DNA of 29,895 bases, taken from Entrophospora sp. SA101. Taxonomy: Eukaryota > Glomeromycota > Glomeromycetes > Entrophosporales > Entrophosporaceae. Of this stretch, positions 15,539 through 25,318 are shown piece after piece. Location: contig CAUDNR010000390.1 of assembly GCA_958430865.1 (NCBI GenBank), positions 1,611 through 31,505 on the forward strand. Direction: 5' to 3'. Both the position numbers and the translations under genes were made by a program. How positions within the stretch are numbered: position 1 is the stretch's first letter; each line of letters opens with the position of its first letter. The notes under the pieces were generated by a model. The model worked only from the letters and a program-made list of their open reading frames with translations. It did no database searches and had not been told where the DNA came from.

Positions 15539-18500
15539 ATGAATACAGAAATAGACCGAATGAAACAATCACTCGAAAGAGAAATAGAAAGATTAAAAGT
15601 AATTAATGAGGAACTAGATCCACAAATTAAAGAGAACGGTAAAAAACTTACCACCCTCCAAAGTGAACACGAAGTCCTTAAAGACGAAGTGAAACAGCTA
15701 AAAACTGGCTATGGTGGGGACGATAAATCCTACAAAGAATATTTAAAGCAATTAAGAATCTTTGATAAGTTTAGATTTTTAAGGCAAAAAGGCACTACTC
15801 AATTGCCCAATAGATTTGCCCAAGTAACCATTGGGGGTAATAACTATTTAGCTGACCGGGCAATGCCAAGAGTGTTTTTAAGAGCATTCTTAACTACTTT
15901 GGTGAATTTTGATGCTCCGGAAGCGACGAAAATCACCAACGCTTTTAATAACCGCACCGGAAACCAAGCCTTAGTTGCCAACACGGACGGAGCTAATCCG
16001 ACCAAGTTTTCAGCCGATTGAGTAGTCCAAGAATGGAAAAAGTACCGCGACTACTTTGAAAAAATGATTGCCGTGGGTAAAGAAAGCGAGATTGTCCAAA
16101 AAGCCGAAGTAGTAATGCCTAGTGCTATTCCCGTGCGAAATGTGGCTAATTACATTGCTGCTAATCCTAATAACCGCTCCCATGTTGACGCAATTTTATT
16201 TGGCAGTGAAAGTTTTATCCCTTACTGGCAACAAGTTCACGTTAAAGACAGCACTCATGTCTACGCTGACATTAACGAAAAAGATTTATTAGAGTTCTGC
16301 GAATTCTTGTTCCCCTCTAACCTGGCTACTAACAATAACCAATTAATTAGTTTACAAACCGGACAAATTGCCGGGACAGCTAATGATTACCGTTTAACCA
16401 GTGGTGCCAATAATTATGATTTACACAGCAAAGATTATAAGAATTTAACTTTATTCCCGCTTTACGAAACTTCTACCACCGAAGTAAAGAAATTTAATAA
16501 AACGCACGATCTAGATAAAGGTTATAGCGATTTCGAATGAAAGTTCAAAGAAGGAACAACGGAAAAATGAATCGCCAAACGCTACGCTCACGAATTTAAG
16601 AACGAAACCACCAACAATTTAAACAATTTCGAGGGCGTAGTTAAATTATTTAACGAAGTATTTAAACCCCTCAATACGCAAATTAGGCAATGAGTAGAGG
16701 ACGCTAACGACGCTGATGCTGATAAATCCTCCGCCTTATACGCTTTGGCTCACAACTATCCTTTAAGCAAAGATAAATTAATTGACGGCACTAACCTTAT
16801 TCCCCAAAGCGAACCCAACAGCGAAGAATACTTAAAGAAAAAAGCCGAGTTAGACGCGAAAAAGCTAGAATTAGACGAAGTCCAAGCAAAATACGACGTT
16901 GACCTATCTGACCACAATGCTAACAACCAACGCATTAAAGAGTTAGAAAAAGAATTAGGCAAATACACCAAGAAAGATAAAAACGCTCTGCACGCGAAAT
17001 TAAAAAGGGTTCAGAACCAAATTGAAGCCACCTATGACGCTACTAACCAGAAGTGAAAAACCAAAACTTCGCAAAAGCACACTTGGGAATTTTGAAGCAA
17101 CTTTGTGATTGATTATGACGATTACCTGGAATTATTAGGCACGGACGAAACCAAGTGAACCGACCAAGAAAAAGAGTTAATTAATACCAAGTTAAAACCC
17201 GGCACTCATAAATATTTCAAAGAAGTAATCCAAAAGCATTATAATGACCTAACGGCTAATTATCACAAGTATATTACCAACAAAATTCCGAACGATAAAT
17301 CCCCTAAACAATTCCTAGAAGAGTGAATTAAGGACAAAAACAACGGCAAAAATGCCGAAAAGATTGTCCAAGACCTGGAAGCCTTAAAAAGCTACGTTAA
17401 CCTTGAAAATGATTACCTGGGAGAAGTTTTAAAGAAAATCAACAAAAGTGAACTAATTCGCACCGATTTAGAAGGGGCTTTACGCCGAGTGCTTGGCGAG
17501 AGTGATTACCAATCAACCATCAAAAATAAATGAGCGAAAACTGACTACGCCAAGGACGATAAGTTTTGAAAACTAGTCAAAGACTTTTATTTAAAAACCG
17601 ACCAAGACTGAAAAGACCACGTCAAAGCCAATCACGGAGTTCACAATAATTTGAAAGATTGATTGAAGGATAAGGATTTAGATATTGAGCAATTTATTGC
17701 CACTATTCGCCTTTACCAAATTCAGCAATACGTCAATTATACCCCTGACCAAAGACAAGAAACCAGAGAGAAAAAAGGAGCCGAAATGCTCAACTGATTT
17801 ATGGAAGTAGATAAACTCGGCTATTCTTACCAGGATATCGTTTCCAGCACTAACGCTGATTTCACTGCCCAAAAAGCCTACGAAGAACTGAAAAAGAAAA
17901 TCTTGGGCAGTATTGACGAGACCCTCGGTCTAAACAAAGATACGGACAGCGAAACCATTAGTAAATGGGTTAACTTTAAGGAATACAACACTAGCGAAAA
18001 GATTGAGGCTTTATTGAAAGACCTTTACGAAGCCACTCCGGAACCCAGCAAAGAGGGCGAGCAACCAGCCGGGAAAAAAATCAAAGCCGAATTCTTAACT
18101 TTCATTGGCAAGCCCACTCTCCAAGAATTCCTCAAGGAAAAGTCGCCCCAAGAAGTGGTCGCTACCATTCGGCGATTTGAGCTAAAAGACCTAACCGAAG
18201 AAGCCATTAAAGCCAAAGAACCCAAAGGCACTGAAAAAGAGTTTGAAGCCAACAAAGAGCAAATCAAAGCGGAACTAGAAACCATTCAAGCTAAACTAGA
18301 AGAGATTGAAAAAGTCGGACAAACCCTGACTGCCGAAGAAGGGAAAATTAAAACCGCGGTCGCCGCTCAATTGGCCCACCTTGCCACTTTAAAAGGTGAG
18401 GAAGCTCCTAAACCTAACATTGACGTTGGGGAAAAACCAAAAGCCGAAGAGAAAGAAACTACAACCAAAACCCAAGAACCCGCGAAAAAATTCCCCCAAT

Positions 18501-18637
18501 GAGCTTATTGGGTAATCGGTGGGGTAGGTTTATTCGGCGGCTTAGCTCTCTTGGCTTATTTCCTCGGTTGATTTAGCAAAAAAGGCGAAGCCAGCACTGA
18601 CGAAGGCAATCCCGAAGAAGAAGAAAATAAAGAATAA
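15539..18637 (+). CDS. Giant tail-anchored helical protein, 1032 residues
   Basis: The longest gene of the window. Residues 1-60 are a coiled coil (E-R-E-I-E-R-L-K). Residues 70-330 are a mixed, ordered region with no recognised motif (e.g. R-F-A-Q-V-T-I-G-G-N-N-Y). Residues 380-950 are mostly helical and charged. A Glu/Lys/Thr/Pro-rich linker precedes one membrane helix (about 989-1012, Gly-rich) and an acidic tail. No signal peptide. About 14 TGA codons are read as Trp. Codon use is more G+C-rich than in the flanks. Its own promoter and the AAGGAAGT element support strong expression. It could be a membrane-attached structural or adhesin-like protein; no function is assigned. Confidence 0.8.
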
Positions 18638-18660
18638 AGGCGAATAAGTCTATAGTGCTT

Positions 18661-19185
18661 ATGAGGAATTGAATCGAACATCCTTACAAAAAATGCCTAG
18701 TTTGCCAGCGAGCATTATCCGCCAAAGCCGTAATGGGTGTAGGGATAAAATGTTGAGAAAAGAAAATTAAAGGTTGCTTTGCTCACGGCGAAACGCCTTT
18801 TTGGTGGGAAAAAAACGACTTATTCATTGAGTGTAAAAATTGTGCTTTGGCGACCAATGACAATGGCGTAAGACTAGTTTGAACCGAACGAAAAGCGAAA
18901 GATTACCAAGCCCATAAAAAGTATTGACAAGAATATTACCAACAGCACAAAAAGCCCAGTAAACCCCGAGAATTTCTCCGTTGTCTTGTTTGTGCCAAAC
19001 TAATCAATGATAAGCGACACACCAACGCTAAATCTTGCTCACCAGACTGCTCAAAAGTCTTATTCAGAAGAGTTTTAAACCTCTACTACCAAAGAAACAA
19101 ACCAAAGTTTACCGCAAAGTACCGAGCAAAAAGAGGAGCAAGCCAGTTAGGGCAAATTTCCGTCCCAAGAAAGGAGAGTCGATAA
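18661..19185 (+). CDS. Multi-zinc-ribbon protein
   Basis: A 174-residue basic protein. Cysteine pairs: C-L-V-C (12-15), C-K-N-C after F-I-E, then C-L-V-C and C-S-P-D-C with H between. Six TGA-Trp or more. The first motif (K-K-C-L-V-C-Q) matches those in genes 13918 and 15048, so these share a domain. The basic C terminus (K-Y-R-A-K-R-G) suggests nucleic-acid binding. Start ATG at 18661 without a good Shine-Dalgarno. It precedes the ERF gene by one base. Confidence 0.7.
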
Positions 19186-19186
19186 G

Positions 19187-19840
19187 ATGGAAAATAGCGA
19201 ATTAAAAACCTGAGGAATTTGACAAAGGATAGCAAGCATTCAGCACGAAATAGGAGACTTGGTAAAAGACGAAACCAACAAGTTTCAGAATTACAAGTAT
19301 TTTGAGGAAAGCCAAATATTAAAGATATTAAAGCCACTCCTTAATAAATACCGGTTAAGCGTGGTAATTTGCGATGACGACACGCAACCACTTATCCACG
19401 AGCGGGAAGGCAACAACCACTTTTTAAAGTATATGAAAACCATGATAATAACTAATTTGGATAAGTCCGAAAAAGAAACTTTTAAATTTTGAGTGTGCGG
19501 TAGCAACCAAGAATTAGCCAAAGCCAAAGGTTCCGCGGAAACCTACGCCATGAAATATATCTTAAGCAAATTTTTCTTAATAAGAGTAATTGACGAGAAC
19601 GACCCTGAACTGCTTAAACCAAACCGACCGGACAATAAACCCACCAACTCCCTCGCCAATGAGCGAGCAATCATCCAAGAAAAAGCCCTTTTAAAAGATG
19701 GTTGGTGGTATTGTAAAAGGTGCGACAATGATAAAGCCAAAGAACCCTTTAAACTCATTGAAAACCACCCTAAAATAAGAACAACCGAAATCATTAAAGC
19801 CTTAACCGAACACGGAGAAATCAAAGGAGAAAGTAAATAA
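19187..19840 (+). CDS. ERF-family single-strand annealing recombinase
   Basis: A 217-residue protein matching the ERF superfamily of phage annealing proteins, which pair complementary single strands in recombination and DNA circularisation. Evidence: the early L-V-K-D-E-T-N-K ... Y-K-Y-F-E-E-S-Q-I stretch, the middle beta strands with I-I-T-N-L, and the family mark G-S-A-E-T-Y-A-M-K-Y (from G115), then F-L-I-R-V-I-D-E-N-D-P-E. A C-terminal zinc motif C-K-R-C follows W-W-Y. Reading needs TGA as Trp (W9, W12 and F-W-V). Start at 19187, one base after the previous stop. ERF genes are typical of temperate phages. Confidence 0.85.
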
Positions 19841-19841
19841 T

Positions 19842-20399
19842 ATGGAAACACAAGAATTAAAAAAGCGAATAAGGAAATTAATAGATAATTACACAGACAA
19901 AAAAGAAAAGGCAACGCAAATCAACCAGCAATTATATAAGAAACTAGACGCAATAAAGGAGTTGGAAGCATTGGAGCGAATGCCCGAACATTTTTTAAAA
20001 GCCTATTTAATCTTTAAGCAGGCAGCATATAGCAATTATCAAGATAATTTTTTAGAGCAAGCACAATTCAACAACCCCGAGCAGTTAATTAAGAAATATA
20101 GCGAGGAAATTGGTCTAGTGGAGCAGGAGGAACAAAAACCCGAGCAACAACCAACTAACAAGCAATTATTAATAATGTTAGGAGAAAGAATTGCCGCAGG
20201 GGAAATTAAAAGAGACTGAGGGCAGGGCGAATGAGGAGAAGGAGGAGTTTGTACCCTTTGAATAGGAGAGGGAAAAAATGGAGGCTTTGGCGATGACAAA
20301 GACTGAAATGGAAATGTAATCGAAGCTAAGCGAAATAAAATTATTTTGAATTTAGAAACGGGCAAAATTGAACTCGAAGGAGACCGAGAGGAGTTTTAG
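19842..20399 (+). CDS. Helical protein with a glycine/tryptophan-rich end
   Basis: A 185-residue protein directly after the ERF gene. Residues 1-125 are helical and charged; at 126-150 lies a segment with four TGA-Trp and many Gly (D-W-G-Q-G-E-W-G-E-G-G), then a charged beta-like end. Read with UGA as stop it would end at residue 125. Phage ERF genes are often followed by single-strand-binding or accessory proteins, and this could be such a partner; no OB-fold motif was recognised. Confidence 0.6.
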
Positions 20400-20402
20400 A
20401 AT

Positions 20403-20654
20403 ATGGAAAATAAGAATAGATTTTGCGATGGCTGTGGCTTTGAAGCTGACAACGCCGAGCAAAGGAAAGACAATAAATGATTTTGTGGCAGATGCCAACC
20501 TAGTTATACTAGAAGACTAAAAAAACCCAATCCTAAATACTGTTCGGGTTGTGCTTTTCGGGAAGATGTTGCTGGACAAGGCTCTTTGGTTAAAAGAAAA
20601 GATGGTCATTATTGGCATATGCCTTGCTATAATTGCTCACAATATTACGATTAA
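20403..20654 (+). CDS. Zinc-ribbon protein, 83 residues
   Basis: A small basic protein with four cysteine pairs: C-D-G-C, C-G-R-C, C-S-G-C and C-Y-N-C, probably two zinc ribbons in tandem. One TGA-Trp (K-W-F-C-G). It opens 3 bases after the previous stop. Such proteins bind nucleic acids or proteins; nothing more specific can be said. Confidence 0.7.
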
Positions 20655-20660
20655 AAAGTT

Positions 20661-20915
20661 ATGGAAAATAGAGAATTGTTAATGAATTTAGTGGAAAAGT
20701 TAGAGAGCGGGGAATTGTCATTCTTGCCGACTCAATCCTCACTTACAGAAGACTTTTGTTTAATAGACAAGAAAACCAATCAGCAAATCAAATTAGGAAG
20801 CCGGGAAACAAAATTAGAAGGAGGTTGTTTTTTAGTAAAACCCTTGGTCTATAATGCTGATTGAAACCAAGAATTTAAAGCCAAAGGAGCAAAAAAGGAG
20901 GAAAGCCATGAATAA
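20661..20915 (+). CDS. Small protein sharing its N-terminus with gene 11903
   Basis: An 84-residue protein whose first 18 residues (E-N-R-E-L-L-M-N-L-V-E-K-L-E-S-G-E-L) match those of the protein at 11903, where a zinc-ribbon part follows. Here the rest is a different, beta-rich stretch and the zinc part is absent. One TGA-Trp (D-W-N-Q-E). It overlaps the next start by 8 bases. Domain shuffling is likely; function unknown. Confidence 0.6.
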
Positions 20916-21024
20916 AGATTTAGAAAAACAAAAATTAGCCCAAGAAAACGAACAATTGAGAAAGCAAATCGCGGAATTATCTAAATTCAAGCACGAAAGC
21001 AATTGAAATATAAAGAAAAAATAA
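20908..21024 (+). CDS. Small coiled-coil peptide, 38 residues
   Basis: The ATG has a strong Shine-Dalgarno (AAAAGGAGG at 20892-20902) inside the end of the previous gene. The product is a heptad-like helix (E-N-E-Q-L-R-K-Q-I) ending in a basic tail with one TGA-Trp. Short, but the ribosome site and helical pattern support it. Confidence 0.45.
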
Positions 21025-21042
21025 GTAAAAATCCTAATAACA

Positions 21043-21246
21043 ATGACTAACCTAGACCAAACCAAAATAGATAACTACTCTGCGGAAATCAAAGACCAAA
21101 AATTTACTTGCGTTTTTTGTTGAGAAAGAAGAGATTATAAGCAAGATTATTGTTGCTCTACTATTATCAAGGACAAAAAAGTATTGTGTTGCTGGCTTTG
21201 CTATAAATTAGGCAAGGGGCAAGATTGGGAAAAAGAGGATTTTTAG
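21043..21246 (+). CDS. Zinc-ribbon protein, 67 residues
   Basis: The product carries a cysteine-rich core (C-V-F-C ... C-C ... C-C-W-L-C) with TGA-encoded W in C-W-E-R-R. It may bind one or two zinc ions. Acidic at both ends. No Shine-Dalgarno stands out. Same-strand neighbours on either side are also cysteine-rich. Confidence 0.6.
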
Positions 21247-21260
21247 CAAAAAATAAATTA

Positions 21261-21276
21261 AAGGAAGTAAACCAGC
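21261..21276 (+). promoter_or_regulatory. Shared 5' element before the 835-residue protein
   Basis: AAGGAAGTAAACCA at 21261-21274, two bases before the ATG at 21277. No clear -10 lies just upstream, so the gene may be read from the previous operon with this as its ribosome site. Confidence 0.5.
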
Positions 21277-23784
21277 ATGCCAACCGGAAAAAATTGTCCC
21301 AATTGTGGACGCTCGGGGTCGGGTAAATCTAATTTAATTACCAACCTTGATGAACTAACTCAATCTGTTTATTTAATTGAGGACGGGTATCTTTTCCGTA
21401 ATCCTTATTGACACATGAAAATGCTTCCAGAACCGGAATACATGAAAGAGTTAATGGACGATTTACACCAAGAAGCAACTCCTAATCAAAAAGGCAGTTT
21501 TCCGGAATACCAAACTCAACATTTTAGACTTTACCAGTTTAGATTTATTTGGTTTTCATCCAGTCAAACCATCCTTTGCCGCTTACCTTACGCCGGAAGA
21601 AATTGATTTGAACAAGCAACTTTTTTCTTACCGCCAACTAACGAAGCTGAACCAGAATTTAACAATTTATCAATTAGTTTAGAAGCTCGTTGAATGGTCG
21701 CTGGTTATGCTTTTAACGAGGAAACCAAAAAATACGAAAGAAAGAAAGCCATTTATCACGAAGAAGTAAAACCAGCTGATTATATTTTACGACCTAATGA
21801 AAGTGTGATAAGCACTAATAGTGATGGTAACCTATGAGTAAAAACTGCTCATTATTACGAAGGACAAGATAAAGAAGAACCCACGGATGAAGAATTGAGA
21901 TTTTTAAAAAACACTACGGAGAAATTAAAAGAATGGTTGGAAGAATACACTAGTAAAAAAATGGAAAAAAGAACTTGTTATACCCAAGAATTTGTTGATA
22001 AAAATACGTTATTTTTAAAAGATTATCAGCAAGGAGGAGAATGAGCTCAAGTTGGCAAATTAAAAATTAAGGCTTACCAAGACATTAGAGTTTTAATGTT
22101 GGCAGAAGGAACCCAATTAATTAAAAAAATTGAAAAGAAATTGGATAAAACCAGAAAAGGTTATGAACTTTATACAGTGGTGGGAATGCGAAAAGTGAAT
22201 GACGAAAGGCTGTTGATTACCTTGGAAAGAGATTTTATTGCTGAATGATGGCCGCGAGCTTTTGATTTAGAAGGTTTATGACAATTTTCTGCCCGTCCTT
22301 TAACTAAAAAAATGATTGAGGATTGGGAAAATGGTCGCCCTTTACAAAGTTGCGTTTTTTGTCCTTCCGAGGCAGGAATGGCTTCGACCAGAAGTGAAGA
22401 TTTTACTTTTGACAGTGCCGATTTACTTAGCCATAAGCAATTGGAAGGTGAAGAATACAAAAAAATAATCACTGTTTCGACGGCTGCTTATTTGGCTAAT
22501 GAAGCTAGAAAATTCAACGAGGGAATTATTGAAGAAGGAGGCAAAGGAATGTCTGACCTTAATGTCTTACAAAATACTCATGCTTCCGCTTTAGCTGGAC
22601 GCATGGAATTAATGGAAAATGCTATTAACTTTACTGGTGATAAGTCCACAAAAGAGACATTAAAATCTTATACCCAAATACTGGGCGGAGAATTAGGACG
22701 AAGGAAAGAAGAGTTGAAAAAAACCCAAGAAGATAAAGGTAAATTAGAAAAAGAAAAAGAGGAATTGGATGAACGAAAAGCTCGCTTGGAAAATGAAGTC
22801 GAACAAATTAAGCAAGACCGAGAAAGTTTGCTCGATGAAAAAAAGAAAAAAGAAGAAGCCTTAAAGAAAGAAATAGAACTTTATGAAGAAAAAGTAAAAA
22901 AGCAGAGTGAAATGGCGGCTGAATATAAGCGAACTAGTGGAGAACTGGATAGTTTACGATTCCAAATTGACCAAAACCGCACCTCTCTCGCTAATCTTAC
23001 TGACCAAAGTGCAACGGCGGAAAGAATTCGCTTACGCGGTGAGCAAGACATACTAAAAGCCAAAAGTATTGAATTAGAGAGAAAATTAGGCATACATGAG
23101 ACGGAATTAAGCAGACTAGGTGGAGAAATCGAAATAAATCGAGAAAGAATTAGACACCACCAAGAACAAATTCAAAATATCCATATTAATCTGAATAATC
23201 TTAATACAGGATTAAATGATTTAGCAAGAAAACTAGGAGAATTAGAGCAAGAATATGCTAGATTAAAGAATGATTGAAATGTTATGGAGATTAAACTAGT
23301 AGGAATGGAAAGACCTGATTGATTGCCTTCGAGGGGTGGTGATGATTTACCTTGACGAAGAACAACTTCAACATCGACTTCTACTTCAACACCAAGAGAA
23401 TTTCGATTAAACGTTCGAATTATACAAACCGAAACTCTTAACGGCTCAGTTTTTTACAGACCGCCGTTTAATGAACCAACAAGGACTTATGGCGGTGAAG
23501 GTACCCAATGAGGAAGTTGTAGTAACCCTATTGCTGGTAATGTTTCCCAATCTTTGTTATTTACAAGTGTCGAAAATGCTAGAAACACCATTACTGCTTT
23601 TCAATCAAAAGTAATGCATGTTTTTGTTAAAGTTTTCGGCAACACACTTAATTTTGAAAATCACACTAGTCGAAATGTTGTTTATCAAACTATTCAATTG
23701 TTGCAAAATATGATTAGTCGACACGAGAGAGGAGGAAATATCAATCTCCGTTGCACAGTTACTGATAATAACTGAGAAGAATAA
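21277..23784 (+). CDS. Large zinc-ribbon and coiled-coil protein, 835 residues
   Basis: Residues 7-10 are C-P-N-C, directly followed by a Walker-A-like G-R-S-G-S-G-K-S (11-18). Without a preceding hydrophobic strand I do not regard this as proof of an ATPase. Residues 25-400 are ordered, with many TGA-Trp codons and no recognised family. Residues 400-660 are a long coiled coil rich in E/K/R. A Ser/Thr-rich linker and a beta-rich C-terminal domain of about 120 residues follow. The shape (folded head, long rod, small end domain) would suit a structural or adhesion protein. The element AAGGAAGT before the ATG fits strong translation. Confidence 0.75.
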
Positions 23785-23795
23785 AAAACATAGAT

Positions 23796-24287
23796 ATGAT
23801 AGAAAATAACAAAAAATGCGATGCCTGCTTAAAAGAAATAAAAAGCAAAGAACCATGTTTTGGTTGCTACATTAACCAAGACCAAAAACTAGAAAATTTT
23901 ATCACTCAAAAAAAAGGAAAAAGGCACCAGACTGATTCCTATCTTTTTTGTTCCACCTGCCAAGAACATTGAAAAATATTCCAGTTAAAAATTAAAAGAG
24001 AAGAATTAAAAGAAACTAAATGCGATTTTTGTGAGAAGTTTCTTTTAGGAAAAACTGAATTAGCCACCCTTTATTACGAAATTTATAAACTTCCTTCCAT
24101 GGTTGAAAATAATTCTGACGAAATCATTGATAAAATTGCTTGTGCTAAATGTTGAGGAAGAAACAAATGGCAATATTATCCGGAGAGAATTTATTTAGAA
24201 ATGATTGTTAATCCTGACCGAATATTAGGGTTAGAATGATACGGCAAAGAGAAAAGCAGAGTGATTGATTTGGGTTGAGGAAAATAA
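23796..24287 (+). CDS. Zinc-ribbon protein, paralogue of the next gene's N-terminal part
   Basis: A 163-residue protein with cysteine pairs C-D-A-C, C-F-G-C, C-S-T-C, C-D-F-C and C-A-K-C. Its N-terminal part (K-C-D-A-C-L-K-E-I-K-S, then F-C-S-T-C and K-C-D-F-C) matches the next gene (Y-C-D-L-C-L-K-E-I-K-S ... F-C-Y-H-C ... K-C-S-F-C). The last part, rich in W and Y, differs from it. No membrane segment here, in contrast to the paralogue. Start ATG 11 bases after the previous stop, without a clear ribosome site. Confidence 0.7.
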
Positions 24288-24290
24288 CGA

Positions 24291-24341
24291 TTTTTTTTTT
24301 TGTTAAAATATAAAATTATAATAAAGCAAGGAAGTAAACCA
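24291..24341 (+). promoter_or_regulatory. Poly-T tract, promoter and shared 5' element
   Basis: A run of eleven T (24291-24301) abuts TGTTAAAAT (24301-24309), an extended -10; a second TATAAT lies at 24317-24322, followed by AAGGAAGTAAACCA (24328-24341). The ATG at 24381 has a second site AGAAAGGAAG close by, so here the element is not the start-proximal ribosome site. Homopolymer runs upstream of -10 boxes vary expression in some mollicutes; whether this run does so is unknown. Confidence 0.45.
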
Positions 24342-24380
24342 ATATAATTATTTAATCTTAGAAAGGAAGAAAAAAAAATA

Positions 24381-25049
24381 ATGAATAAACCAGAAAAATA
24401 TTGCGACTTGTGCTTAAAAGAAATTAAGAGCGTTCCTTGTGAACAATACGAAGGTGATGACATTATTAAAAAAAATAAAGAACTTTTTTCTGAATTTATT
24501 CAGAAAAGAGGAGGCAAGCAACATGAAAAAAAAATGTATATTTTTTGCTATCATTGTAATAGAGAAATAGAAAAAATATTGGGAAAAGAAGAATCTTCCA
24601 TATACAAAAAATGTAGCTTCTGTGGTAAAGAACAAGACGAGTGAGGAACAGTTTTAGAAGCTTGTATTGGGTCGTGTGGTTGGACGACTTGCCACCATCT
24701 AACCGAAGAAGAATACACAAAAAACAAAAACGAGTTATCTGAAAAAACAAAACAACATGTTTACAATTGCCAAAAAGCAAAAGATTATTTTAAAACAGGA
24801 AAAGTAGCAGAAGAAACAAAAAAAGAATGAGAAAAGCTTCTTAGAGTTGATAATTTTGATAGTTGAATGAATTCATCCACAACAGAAAAAAATAGTTCTA
24901 CAAGTCCTAAATCTGATACTCTTTCCAATTCAAATAAAAACACCACTATTTATTGAGTATTAGGAAGCATAGCAGGAATAGGAATAATTGGCGGAATTGC
25001 TTACTGATTGATTAAGAGGAATAAAGGAAAAGAAAATAGGACTAGTTAA
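24381..25049 (+). CDS. Zinc-ribbon protein with a C-terminal membrane anchor
   Basis: A 222-residue protein. Residues 1-95 are zinc ribbons related to the previous gene; a second cysteine/histidine part (C-G-W-T-T-C-H-H) follows. A Ser/Thr/Asn-rich linker (about 155-188) leads to one membrane helix at about 190-212 (W-V-L-G-S-I-A-G-I-G-I-I-G-G) and a short basic tail. Tail anchoring with the folded part on one side matches proteins 15539 and 25319. One would expect it to sit in the cell membrane. Function unknown. Confidence 0.75.
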
Positions 25050-25055
25050 ATACGG

Positions 25056-25118
25056 TTAAAAAGTATTTTTCAGAATTTAGTAATAATTTTTTTGCTAATT
25101 TTGATAAATACTTTTTAA
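25056..25118 (+). repeat. 13-bp perfect inverted repeat
   Basis: TTAAAAAGTATTT (25056-25068) pairs with AAATACTTTTTAA (25106-25118), separated by 37 AT-rich bases. The second arm is followed by a run of A, not T, so it could end transcription from the minus strand or act as a protein-binding site. It lies 7 bases after the stop of the previous gene. Confidence 0.6.
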
Positions 25119-25130
25119 AAAACAAATTAT

Positions 25131-25144
25131 AAGGAAATAAACCA
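25131..25144 (+). promoter_or_regulatory. Variant of the shared 5' element
   Basis: AAGGAAATAAACCA differs from the other five copies by one base (G to A). It sits 14 bases before the ATG at 25159, a workable distance for a ribosome site. Confidence 0.4.
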
Positions 25145-25158
25145 AATAATTTATAAAT

Positions 25159-25317
25159 ATGTTTAAGTTTATTTTCAAAAGTGCTTTTAAATGAAACAAA
25201 GAGAGAGAGAGAGAGAGAGAGAGAGAATTTTTTAGTCCTAACTTCTTTATCTTATGTGGATTTTCTAGTCTAATGACTTTTTTAGCACTAAAATTGAGAT
25301 TGAGGAGGAAATATTAA
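25159..25317 (+). CDS. Small membrane protein carrying a (GA)13 tract, possibly phase-variable
   Basis: A 52-residue protein: a short basic/aromatic start with one TGA-Trp, alternating R-E from the GA tract, then a hydrophobic segment (F-F-I-L-C-G-F-S-S-L-M-T-F-L-A-L) and a basic tail. With 13 GA units the frame runs to a stop one base before the next gene; with one unit more or fewer it stops early (25271 or 25233). So the present state is the open one. Function unknown. The gene is short, and its reality rests on the fit of frame, tract and neighbour. Confidence 0.45.
25201..25226 (+). repeat. (GA)13 dinucleotide tract
   Basis: Twenty-six bases of perfect GA repeat in the 5' third of gene 25159-25317. 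Long enough to slip during replication. Confidence 0.9.
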
Positions 25318-25318
25318 T

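Noticed and set aside
20039..20365. Minus-strand ORF of 108 codons
   Set aside because: Antisense shadow of the gene at 19842-20399, Ser/Pro/Phe-rich.
21277..21330. Walker A (G-R-S-G-S-G-K-S) as proof of an ATPase
   Set aside because: It follows a C-P-N-C ribbon at the very N terminus with no preceding beta strand, and no Walker B is recognisable; probably fortuitous.
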